Shown here one piece after another: positions 42,496 through 52,778 of a stretch of DNA of 64,000 nucleotides. The notes beneath the pieces are model-generated. The model saw only the letters and a list, made by a program, of their open reading frames with translations. It had not been told where the DNA came from and did not search any database. Every line of letters starts with the position of its first letter. The stretch's first letter is position 1. Made by a program: the position numbers and the translations under genes. The DNA comes from Earliella scabrosa (lineage: Eukaryota > Basidiomycota > Agaricomycetes > Polyporales > Polyporaceae), in assembly GCA_022605405.1 (NCBI GenBank), contig JABYQQ010000020.1, forward strand, positions 62,001-126,000, read 5' to 3'.

Positions 42496-45400
42496 ATGGG
42501 ACCCGGTGTTAAACATGATATTCAGGGCCTGCCACGAGGAGATACAGAGGTATGTGTCAGTGAAATATCTTCACAATTCTTCACCGTTTAGTAGGGCTGT
42601 AGGCGGCGCGGTTGAGGAAGGAGCTCGAGCTGTGCAGCATGAGGATGTCTCAGCTACAGACACGCCTCGTCGCCACTCTCGACGAACTAGACGCGTCGCG
42701 AACCACACATCAGCGCGAGCTCAAGACGGAAAGACGCGCGAAAGAGAAGCTTAGCGAGAAGCTTGATCGCTATGTGGACGAGATCAGGCGGGCGGAGGCA
42801 GAGAGAGATGAGATGCGCGAGGTGGTTTCGCTCCTGGTCGACAAAGGTGTGTCCCCTCATGTCGGTCATCAACAAGATGTGCAATCATGTCGTCAGAGCA
42901 AGGTCAACTCTCACCTCTACGAGAGTAGTTGACGACAACTGCTCCTGGTAGTTCACGGTGCTCCGCGCGCATGAAGCGGAAGACGCACCCCTGACATAGT
43001 GCGCAGCATGATGCCAGAAGGGATTGCCTTCCTCATGTCATGGACCGCGTGCTTGGTCTAATTGGTCGCGGATGCAGGATGCAGGAGACTCATGATGCCG
43101 TTCCTCTGTCGTCGTCACCCGAATTGCAACTACGCCCCTATTCGAATCCTCTGGCTCTCATCCCCAACGCGCGCCCGTCGCCTTGGACGTTCGCCCCACG
43201 GAGCGTATCATACGACGCGGTCGAATGTGGTCGTTGCATACGTGATCTGTATCGTCGGACGTCGCTGATGGGGGAAGCAGCGGGTGACGAGATACGAGTC
43301 ATGGACGATACGACCTGAGAGGGCCGCGTGCCCACGAAATCACTGATCCAATATGTGGGCAGTGTTGTGGTCCCTCTTGGGAGATCCGAGCGAAGGGTTT
43401 CATGGTGTTTCGTGGTCATGTTTGTTACATAGTACTCACCGAATATTTTGTCCTTCTAGTTGAGAAATGCAATGATTTCTCGGCGTGGCCGTATGCACGC
43501 ATCAGCCTTGCAGCTCCCCTCGGTCAGTCCGTTGTCTCTGGTGTGCCCGCCTATCTCACGCCTTCCCTTCGTTGGTTCTACCCTTTACAGATCCTATCGC
43601 GCCTTTAAATACATCCACTAGTAGAGTCGACGACGACACAAATGCACTCCATGCGATTCTACTGGAGTTATTACAGCGACAACTCGATGAGCAGAAGCGT
43701 GCCCACATGCGAACCAAGGAAGAAGCGGACGCGGAAATCTCTAGGCTTCGGGCGCTGGTTGCGCGCAGGGACGCAGAGCTTGAGGCCTGCGCGATCCATT
43801 CTGGCCATCGCACATGGCTATCGTCCTCGGTGTCAGGAGACCTGTCTATTCCTAGTCTACGCTCGACATACCCTCACTCACGTCGACATCCGGAGAATAC
43901 AGCTGCTGGCCCGTCGAGACTGTCATCGGTTGAGGCTCAGGCGACTGACGGTCTTGTCTCTCAGACCTTGACACGACAGCGTGCGCTAGAGCGCGAAGTG
44001 GAACTCCTCCAGGAGGAGGTGTGTCGCCATGGTCCCTGGATTCTTCTACATAGCATGCTCACTGGTCCACAGCTCCAACGAACGCGATTGCAACGCTCGA
44101 GACCTTTGGCTTGTGACGCTCCTACCACTAGTACCGTACCTCTCAAACCCGGACATCGAAACGCAGGTTTCGAAGCACTCCCTGCCCCCGCGGCTAGACC
44201 GACCCAGTCCATGTCTCAGAACGTGCCAAACCTTTCGAGGCATCCGCCCAGTCCGCATCTCCGCCCCCAGAATCTAGCCGGCTCTCCGCCGTCTCCATAC
44301 GAACTCTCACCCGCAGCAGGGCTTGAGCGACGCCAAGTCCATCGGAACTCAATATCTGAGCGGCCCTCTCGACCTGCTCCCGTGGTCGCGGCGGAAATAG
44401 CAAGCGCGGACACCACGGTTGGGATGGGCGAGTTGAAACAGCAGATTGATCTGCTCGCTATGGAGATCGAGGCGTTCGGCGCGGAACGCGACGCGCTCAA
44501 GCGGATGCTTGCGGACGCGCGTGGCCACCAGGTATGTACTGAGAGTGTACTGTAGGGTGCATGTATTTGTCGTCGCAGATTCGCTCACTCGTCCATAACA
44601 GGGCCCACTCGAGTCCACCGCTAACGGCGCGCCGACGGGGGAGGTCGCGAGTCAGACCCGCGGCTCCAGGGAGAATGGAAGAGATGCGGTCGCACTCGTT
44701 CACGGCGACCATCACGAGTGCGCCAGGTAAGGATTAGCTTGCGTTTATCCTCGCTCCGCCGTGTCTCATCTCCTGTCTTCAGGGAAGCGCAAGCGATGCG
44801 CCTACAGCTTGAGGAGAGTGCGCGCCGTGAGGAAGCGCTGCGGGCAGAGCTAGACACTCTCCGGCAGACGCTCCTCGACGCCCGCGCTGCTGCTCCTGTG
44901 GGCGGCGGAGATGATGCCAGATATTCCTCCGGCGATCTGAACCTCCCAGCCCAATCATCCCGCGCGTCCCCACTGCAGCCGTCGGCGCCCCGTGTCACAG
45001 CGCCGGCTGTCGTCGTAGACGATCCTTGGGCTCCTAACGGGGAGGCACATCACAACGACATCGCGAACGTGGAGGAGGATGGGTATGACTATGGAGTCTG
45101 GCACCCCGCACCGTCCGAGGTCGGAAGTGAGCTGAGCGAAGAGTCGATGGAGCTCGCGACACCCCTCCACCCGACGATCCTCTCGCTCGCCGACGACCTA
45201 TTAATCCCCTCCGTGCCGTCCACCGTCCACGTCAATACGAGCATGGCTGTAGAACCATCAGAGGTACCCCTTCCCGTCTCTCCAGACAGCACGGACGCGA
45301 ACGCGCCGCTCCTCGTCTTCTCGTCCCCGCCCCCTCCGCCGCCAATGCCCCCTCCGGCGCATCTCCCGCCGCCCTCTTCTGAGCCGCAGATGGTCGTCGA

Positions 45401-45671
45401 GCCGCTGCGCGTCCCGGTGCCGTCCGACCTCCTCGCGCGCGTCGAGAGCATGTCCCAGGCGCGAGTGGAGGCGATCGAGCGCGAGTTTGAGGAGAAGCGG
45501 CGCGAGCTGGAGCAGCGGACGCGCGAGCTCGAGGAGAAGAACGCCGCGCTCGACGAGCTCCGTAGGACGGCGGATCGGCTCCAAGGCCAGATCTCGCGCG
45601 GGGGCTCGGGGGACGCTACCCAGCTGGGTGCCGGTGTCGACACCGATCCCGACGGGCGCAAACGACCATGA
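42496..45671 (+). CDS. coiled-coil protein with proline-rich region
   Basis: Multi-exon gene. Exon 1 starts MGPGVKHDIQGLPRGDTE and joins in phase to LRKELELCSMRMSQLQTRLV and RRAEAERDEMREVVSLLVDK, a clear coiled coil. A 613-nt intron (42847-43459) leads to EKCNDFSAWPYARISLAAPL, then LLELLQRQLDEQKRAHMRTK and RQRALEREVELLQEEV, more coiled coil. Later exons have ELKQQIDLLAMEIEAFGAER, EAQAMRLQLEESARREEALR, a disordered acidic region, a poly-Pro run (PPPPPPMPPPAHLPPP) and a last coiled coil (AIEREFEEKRRELEQRTREL) before the stop at 45671. No enzymatic domain is seen. Probably a scaffold or cytoskeleton-linked protein. Exon edges in the middle are uncertain. Confidence 0.68.
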
Positions 45672-47189
45672 GGCTGCCTCGTTCAGTATGGGCGAGACAC
45701 GCTTCGTGCAACGGTGCGGTGAGGGTTGGCGACTGCGGCCGCTCTGGCGCCCACGAGCCTCTACTCGCGGAACTCCGAATCAAACCATGCCCCCAATCTG
45801 AGTCCCCGGTCTCGGCGTCGGCCTGCCCGTCCTGGCAGCACGCAGCACGTATCAAATCCCGGGCGCTGGGCTAGACGATTGGGTATCAGCCGTCAGACGC
45901 AGCGCGCGCACACAGCTCGAGCTCCAGCGTGACACTGGCAGGCTCTGTTGGGCGGTGCGGTGTTACGTCCCGGATATGGTGCGTGTTGTTCGACGCGCGT
46001 TGATGGCTCGCCCTAACCCCGGTGGCAGTGATCGCGGCCTCGCTCCCAAATTGTGCATGCACCATGGACCATGCTCGATGGGGGACCCGGACCTCGCCAA
46101 TGTGTCATGTCCTTCATCAGGCTTTAGGACCACAAGCTGTGTGAGGCTCCACGCCGAGTGTGACGACGGGTGGCAGATGAACGTTGAACACCGGTCGGTG
46201 AACGATGGATGTTCATTACCTGGCTTCTCGTGCTGCGTCTGTTGATGAAGTCTGCACTGGAGAGACGTGATAGGTCGTCCTCACCACCTGAAATGTGAAG
46301 CACGGACACTCGCCTTCTCGTCGCATTGCCTATGGGATGCAGGTTCGGGGGGCTTTGCTTTCTTTCCGGCGATACAGCTACAGGCTGAGCAATCCCCTGA
46401 ATGCCGGGGCCGCGATACCTGGCCGTTGCTTCTCCCGCACCGGTCGTTAACTATCGTGCAAGATTATGGTCTTCTGCGTGAGATCTGTGTATATATCTCT
46501 TCCCTCCGCGATTACCTACGGGACACTCTGCTGCTTGTAACGATAGCGGACACCACGCGGTATGAATAATTTATCTACGTTCCGATATATGCTCGAGTTA
46601 CTTTTTCGTTCCTTTTTCCCTGTACGAACATTCTTCCGTATCTAATTTTCTTGCGGTTTGGACTTGGTTTGGACCTAACTTAACCTACGCAGTATCTTCT
46701 GGACTCCTCACGACTATCATTACATCGCTTTGTCCTCTAGATCTTGTCCATGCTGTCTATCTGAGCTTTCGAATCCAGTGCACACCACTTCCTCCGCTCC
46801 TCAAGGGAACTCGCAATCTCGACTCCTCAGACCGGACTCCCACCTGCTCCGTCCATCTGAAGGCTAGTTCGACCTTGGCCGGAGTGTGAGCCGCGCGCAG
46901 TTACAGGCCTGTAGTGGCGCGAACCTTGCGGTATCGACGTTGGCCGCTAACGTCGGGAGCCCAACCGCCTTCGACGTCAGCGGCGAGCGCGCTGGGACCG
47001 CACGCAGCTGGGATCACGCGGGCGCGGCGCACTAACAGACAGATGGAGTCCCGACAGACAGAACCTTGGGACTACGGCAAGATTTGCGCGAATGGTGGAG
47101 AGCCGCTATTGGGAGATTGAGAGGGACATCTGGGCGACGGGTCTGGACCTGACCCGATCTCTACCCTGAGCCCGAGCGTGATGCGACCA
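45672..47189. other. intergenic region of about 1.5 kb
   Basis: Short frames on both strands only. A frame at 45955-46245 ends in CCVC, but it has none of the other traits of a pheromone precursor. No RNA gene or repeat recognised. Confidence 0.45.
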
Positions 47190-47700
47190 GAATAGCATCG
47201 TGCGGTTAAACAGAGTGATGAGTCAGTGGTTCGGGCTCACCGGTGGCTGACATGCAAGTGTCATATTGAAGTCGCAGTAGAGGCTCCCGCGGTGGAATCG
47301 GTGCTGATGCAACAGTTCGGAGAGGTCTGCATTGCTTGCGACGTCCACGGTGTCCGTGTCAAGATTACAATGGTGGTGCACACAGGTAGAACTCTATGCT
47401 TAGGGGTAGCCACTAGTCAGCCGCGATAGATACGTGGAGGACGGATGCGCCACTTCGGAAGAGGGTGCGAATAACACCACTTCGGCTACGCTTGACCAGG
47501 CAGCACGTAGGCCACATTCAGTCCACAAGTATTGGCCCACGGTCGGTGGGCACTCGACAGGCCAGATGAGCAAACAACGTCCGCGAACGGCGCGACGCCA
47601 TTCAACTCGGGTTCAGCCTCCTTGCCCTTCGCCTTCTTCAAACTCGCAGAACCGGAGCGCGAGACCGCAGGCATCACGGATTCACGGAGCAGCATGATTT
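47190..47700. repeat. direct repeat, left copy (duplicated TRIP4 3' end)
   Basis: The stretch matches 49450-49985 in the same orientation. Near 47201 it reads GTGCGGTTAAACAGAGTGAT where the other copy at about 49463 reads GTGCGGTTAACCAGAGCGAT. Both then carry AGATACGTGGA and the end of the same protein on the minus strand. The copies have diverged with small indels, so the duplication is not recent. Confidence 0.7.
47486..47695 (-). pseudogene. duplicated C-terminal fragment of the TRIP4/Rqt4-like gene
   Basis: About 62 codons align with the end of the gene at 49780-50831: both share KAKGKEAEPE, DVVCSSG, RPWANT and GLNV, with roughly 70 per cent identity by eye and the stop codon at the same place. 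The N-terminal zinc-finger part is absent here. No promoter is expected, so this is a gene fragment left by a segmental duplication. Confidence 0.75.
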
Positions 47701-47884
47701 ATTCAGTACACACCTGGTGGCCACGCGTTCCGCGCCAATCGCGTTGGGTCGCAGGTTGATATGTTATTCCAACTCGCCTGCGCTTGCTGTTTCCGCTCTA
47801 GACTTCATAGACTCTGAGGGTCCTTACTCCAACCGCCTTGCAGGAGACTGATGACAACGACGATCAGCCTACTCTCCGCATCTC

Positions 47885-49411
47885 CTATCTGGTACGCGCT
47901 GGGAGTCTGCGCTTGAGTTGCCTCAATACGCTCGCTGCATAACAGACATTAGCCAATCCAGTTATCGGCGATGATAAATCGCGCTCACCGTCGGGGGGCA
48001 CAAGGACATCCTCTTCAGGTTGGATCAAGTGGTCCCAGAGCTCGTCGACAAAGCGGTCATGTAGAACTGCACGAAGCTTCTCCTCTTGATCAGATTCCAA
48101 TATGGGACGTCGCCAGCCCACCAGTTTCCCCTTCGTGGGAGCGGCACGGATGTTGCGACCTGTAACTTCGTTAGAGACCTCGATGTAAATGGCGCAGAGC
48201 TCGCAGGGTCGTTCGGAGGTCCTGATATAAGGTATGAGCCCCGACGCACTCAACCTCGACCGTGCTCGCGGTAAAGACGCGGGATAGGGTGTGGGATCGG
48301 AGGAGTAAAATGAACTTGTTGAATTCGCTGTGGACGTACGTGAGCTCCTCAAGCCAGTGCTTGACGTGGAATGCCTTCTTCGGCTTCATCTTTTTGGACG
48401 TGAGGTACACTGACGTAGATCGCCGTCAGTGACCGCGACGGCAATATACACACAACGCACGTACGCCTCATGTACCGATCAAAGTCTTGTGCTAACAGCG
48501 AAAACCTATTGGCTTCATGTGATATCACAAGGATAGTCGACCGTAGTGTTTCTATGTCAAGGTTATCAGCCGACGACGACGACTTTGTGAAGATGATGTT
48601 GAGGTCTTGAAAAAGCTCGGCCAGTTCCTGAACCGCGGACCGGAGTCTATCGTTGCCCGCGAGCCGGTTCGGCATCTTCTAGAGGAGAACTTGCTCCTCC
48701 GCCGTGAGATTGCCTCGATCGGGCTCGGTCGCGCGCAAGGGTGTGGAAGAGGGGATAGCGATCGTCCCCGACGAGTCGCTGGTGAACTGTCTTCCACGAA
48801 TAGCGGAAGAGACCGTATTCGAGGTCTAGTAGCTCTAACTCCAAGGGGTCCGAGGTGGTGGGGATAATCATAGAGGGTAGCCCGAGCGACGGGGACTTCT
48901 TCGTCGTCTCCTTGTCCGCCGCCTTGTTTTCCTTGTCCGTATCCTCGTCCAGTTCCTGGTTCATCTTCTCATTCACCCTCTCGTTCAACTCTGCTGCCTT
49001 CGCGGCCAGTCGATCGATCGCATTCCCTCGAGCCACGGAGAGCTTGCCCAATATGAAGCGGAGGTGTTCAGGAACGCACTCCGGAACAGCGTCATTCTGG
49101 GCCACGACAAAACGCAAACGCGATTCTGGCGCATCCCGCGGGCAATCGAAGAGGACCGAAAGAGCGATTACTTGCTTCTGCTCCTCACAGACCAGTAGTT
49201 GGGCGAGGGTGTCGAGAAAAGGGGCAGCACGTTGTATTACTTTGGTTTGTTGAGGGTTCGTCGTCCCCGCTGATGATAGTGGGATCCGGAGACGATCGCA
49301 GTGATCCACAAGGAGAGAAGCTACATAGTCGGGTTCATCAAGGAGGCTATTGACTGGGCTGGACGACAGAGTAAGGAGAGAGGCCGTCCGCGGAGTTTGA
49401 AACAGCAACAT
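47885..49411 (-). CDS. OTT_1508-type nucleic-acid deaminase-like protein
   Basis: Predicted zinc-dependent deaminase-fold protein. The catalytic signature seems present: HSE in EELTYVHSEFNK and PCxxC in IRTSERPCELCAIYIE, followed by GRNIRAAPTKGKLVGWRRP. The order and spacing resemble the fungal OTT_1508 deaminases expanded in Basidiomycota. Upstream is a long helical region (LLDEPDYVASLLVDHCDRLR to LLDLEYGLFRYSWKTVHQRL) and a helical exon (LRSAVQELAELFQDLNIIFT). Exons are joined by a CTCCTCTAG acceptor, by a GTACGT/CGTCAG intron before YLTSKKMKPKKAFHVKHW, and by GTGAGC/ATGCAG near the end. Between HSE and PCELC the frame changes; a 61-nt intron (GTTCAT to TCGAG) could explain this, or a one-base frameshift. 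Activity is inferred from the motif only. Confidence 0.6.
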
Positions 49412-49449
49412 TGACGTAGCGCCGGCGAGCCTGGCGAGCGTGACTCATG

Positions 49450-49985
49450 GGACCATAGTACTGTGCGGTTAACCAGAGCGATGAGTCAGTAAGTCGGTTT
49501 CACCATGCGTCGAGTCATGTCCCACCGGAGACAGGCCAAGATATTTTCTCTCCCGCGATGTGGTCTGCATTCATGCGGAGTGTCACGGCGTTCTCGTCAA
49601 AGTTCAAGTAAGCAGGGTAGTGTACTACACAGCGGGCTATTCATCGACATCCACAAAAGATACGTGGACTACGGGCCCCTGATGAAGAGGATAGCGCAAT
49701 TAGGTCAAGTATAGAATAATCGCAGTTGCTCGTACGACACTCGGAGACGGGAGATACGCACCTCACTATAGCCCTTCAACTATGCCCGACCAGGCGGCAC
49801 ATAAGTCACATTAAGCCCACGAGTATTGGCCCACGGCCGGTTGGCACTCGACATGCCAGACGAGCAAACGACGTCCTTAGGCGGAGCAGGGACGCGTTTG
49901 TACTCAGGTTCGGCCTCCTTCCCTTTCGCCTTCTCAGAGCTCGCAGAAGCGGCGCGCGAGATCGCAGGCGGAGTGTACGACGACA
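49450..49985. repeat. direct repeat, right copy (TRIP4 3' end)
   Basis: Right member of the pair described at 47190-47700; it overlaps the last codons and 3' flank of the intact zinc-finger gene. The deaminase-like gene lies exactly between the two copies. Confidence 0.7.
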
Positions 49986-50831
49986 CCTTCACCTTGCGCG
50001 TTTTCGAGTCGAGTGAGAGGATCTTGTGCGTCTGGTTCACTGGGTGGGACATCTGAGCATCCGATCCCGAGCCTGGCGTGCTCGCGCGAGAGGCGGCACC
50101 GGAGAGGGTGGGGAACGCGCCCTCGGCGGCGCGGGCCTCTTGGATGGCGCGCTGGCGGTCCGCCTCCTCCTTCGCGAGGGTCTCGTCGATCTGAGCTTCG
50201 AGCGTCTGGATCAGGGCTTCCCGTGCGGCGGGTATAAGGAGGGATTCAGAACAGTGTGGACAGGCGAAGTTGGGAAGATTGAGCTCGCAGAGGATGAGGC
50301 CGCATGAGCGGCAGATGGGCGTGTACGTCGACAGCGAATGCATTCTTGCTGCAGTTGTGCAGACCAGGGGCGTGTTTCAAATGTAAGGGCGATCGTCGTG
50401 GATCCGTGTGGTGTGTTCAAGCATCATGTCATCGTCGGAGTCGGGGAAGAGGCATGAATGTTCAACATCAGTCCGCGAAGACGAGAATGAGATGGTCACG
50501 GATGAACGTTGACAAAAACACCACGCATAGTGCGATACAGGGATTGGTTGAGAGTTGTGGTGGAATAGAGCGGGTAAAGGCAAGAACGTAACTACGAACC
50601 TTGGCAGAAACACCCGCCCTTCGGGTCTCTCTCTTTTCCCGACGCCTTACGCAGGTCATCGCGCAGCTTCTCCAGCGAGCGCACCTCCTTGCTCTTCGGC
50701 GTAGCATCCGCCTGCTTCGCTTTCCCCTTCCCCTTCGCTGGCGGGGGTGCGGATGCCTGAATCTTGGGTGGAATCCGGTCCGATGGCAAGGAAGAGCCCT
50801 TCTTCGTCCAAGCCGTATGATGCATCTTCAC
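49780..50831 (-). CDS. TRIP4/Rqt4-like C2HC5 zinc-finger protein
   Basis: Homolog of human TRIP4 (ASC-1) and yeast Rqt4, subunits of the complex that splits collided ribosomes in ribosome quality control. The C2HC5 finger is split over an intron: GGCFCQ ends exon 1, and exon 2 continues ARMHSLSTYTPICRSCGL, ILCELNLPNFACPHC, giving all Cys and the His ligand. It is followed by a helical segment (LIQTLEAQIDETLAKEEADR) and a disordered tail ending RGLNVTYVPPGRA. The segment before the finger is a basic helix (EVRSLEKLRDDLRKASGKE). The start at 50831 is tentative, because family members often have a longer N-terminus and another frame is open up to 51075. Confidence 0.72.
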
Positions 50832-51238
50832 TGACGACGTTTACAGGAACAGCGGCTCGGTGTGAACGTCGATATGTCAAGTCGGAGACAGCGTGAATGA
50901 CGAGAGGACTCGGGAGATGGACGTTGTAAGCGATGGCGGTGAGGAGCACTGTTTGAGCCTCGCGCGCGTGGCCTCGCTGCCTGATCGCGCGAGAACCCGA
51001 GATCGCGCCGCTTGAGATCTTTCCGCGCGTCCGACATCCGACTTGAACCACATACTTGCTCCGCGACCATGCCATCAGTCTCTCTTGCGCTGGAACACGA
51101 TCAACACAACATGATGTCCCTGGCGAGCGACGGATGAAACATCAAATTCGGGAGTAAATGGTTGATCGCTCGGAAACAAAGCAAGTCGAGACTCGGTACG
51201 AGACGAGCCAGTACTTAGTTACGTGACAGAGCAAGTAC

Positions 51239-51256
51239 GTACTACTACTACTACTC
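51239..51256. repeat. (ACT)n microsatellite
   Basis: About five to six tandem copies of ACT downstream of the pheromone receptor gene. Confidence 0.85.
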
Positions 51257-51317
51257 ATACACTTCGCAAGTATTCACCAGACACGCTCAATTAGAGATTC
51301 AAGATACAGCGAGATGT

Positions 51318-52778
51318 TCACGGAATCCTCGCCCTGAGTGGCAAACTTGGGAGGTCATGTTCAGCTACTACGTACGTAGCGGACGTGGCAGCCAACGACT
51401 CGTCAGAGCCGTGGCCTTTCTCTACGTCCGGAATGTCACTCAGGGAGATGTTTGGAGATGTCTTCTCATCGATGGTAACAGTCTGCAAGGTCGAGTTCGA
51501 ACCCACGACAGCTCCGGGTGATACGAAGCTAGGGATCCCGTCGAGGTCCTCCAACTCGCGACCGGCGCGCTTCGATCTGTCCTCGAAGTCAGTCAACGTT
51601 CGATGAACAGGTACTCCAACACGACCACGCACCGGGCAGACATCTTGATCCCCAGCCGCTTGGCCACGCGGAAGAACGCACGCCTGTAGTGTCTCCTCGC
51701 CTCCTCCGCAAGCCCGAAAAACGCAAAGAACACAAGCGCACACGCGATCGGCTCCCACTGCCTAAAATTCAACGTTGACACCCAAGCCGGATGGCTCCTC
51801 CACATTACGGCCCCAATCGAGTCCACGCGACTAAATCCCCAATGGAGGTCCGCCAGCCCGCGCCACTCATACATCGGCTTCGACCGCAAGTTCGCGACGA
51901 CGACGTACGCCGCGAGCGGGACGATGACGAGCGCGTTGAGCGCCGCGAGACCCATCAGGCGGAGGTACCGCCCGAACGTGAGGTGTGGGTTCGCATCCGT
52001 CAGCGCGTGGAACTCGCGCCGCTGGCGGAGGAATGTGCGGAGCGTGAGCACACAGTAGGTCGCGGAGGCGAGGCCGATGGGGATCGGCCAGACGATGTAG
52101 AGGAGGTAGGCGAGGAAGGTGTTCGGGTACTCTTCGATGCACCCCACGCCCTCGTAGATGTCAAACCGGTGTCCCTGGTAGAACCAGACTGCACAAACCC
52201 TTCGTCGTCAGCATTCTCCGCCTAAGATGTCGGGAGGAGGGACGTACAGAGGGCGACACCGACGATTGGGATTCCAAGTCCGATGGCGAGATCGGTGAGG
52301 ATCTTGCGTCGTTTGTCCGCGCGAGTAGTGGAAACTTAGCTCACGCTCATAATGTAGTACAGGCGACGGTTGATGACCAGTGAAGAGCAGACTACGCCCA
52401 AGCTCGCAGCGATGTAAAATCGGATTGCTATGGTCTTGCGGTCAGAAGAGGCCTGGGTACGAGGGAATTGACGGTGGTCACAGACGGGTGAGTACTCACT
52501 GATGTCACACCATACGGGAGCTACGTTGATCGCGTTGTCTCTCCAGACAATCAGATCGACGAATTGGATGAGGCACTGGCCGCCGACCCAAAATATGTAC
52601 AGTACGCAGCCGACGTTCCACGCTACGGGATTACCACTAAGCACCATCGCTTCAAACAGCACGTTCGGATAAACGAGGTACCTTCGAGATGCCAGTACAG
52701 TGGTATGACGATGAGGATGAGCCCAAGCAGTGAGAAGCCAGTGAGGATGTCAACCTGCGTTGTCCAAGGAAGAGCCAT
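51318..52778 (-). CDS. STE3-type pheromone receptor, frame broken by TAA
   Basis: Seven-helix G-protein-coupled receptor of the fungal STE3 family (basidiomycete B mating-type receptors), plasma membrane. Exon 1 (52682-52778): MALPWTTQVDILTGFSLLGL, ending HLE. Then AWNVGCVLYIFWVGGQCLIQ, NAINVAPVWCDI, IRFYIAASLGVVCSSLVINR and RRLYYIMSVS. Directly after this comes TAA at 52336-52338, but the same frame continues VSTTRADKRRKILTDLAIGL, exactly as in family members. Then WFYQGHRFDIYEGVGCIEE, LTFGRYLRLMGLAALNALVI, WEPIACALVFFAFFGLAEEA and a Ser/Thr/acidic tail ending LPLRARIP. A 42-nt intron using the GTGAGC before the stop would skip it, but would delete the conserved loop. Pseudogene, sequencing error or unusual splicing are all possible. 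No pheromone precursor gene was found nearby. Confidence 0.85.

Noticed and set aside
45955..46245. Frame ending in CCVC, considered as a pheromone precursor
   Set aside because: Too many Cys, no typical precursor N-terminus, and the final residue is not the usual Ala.
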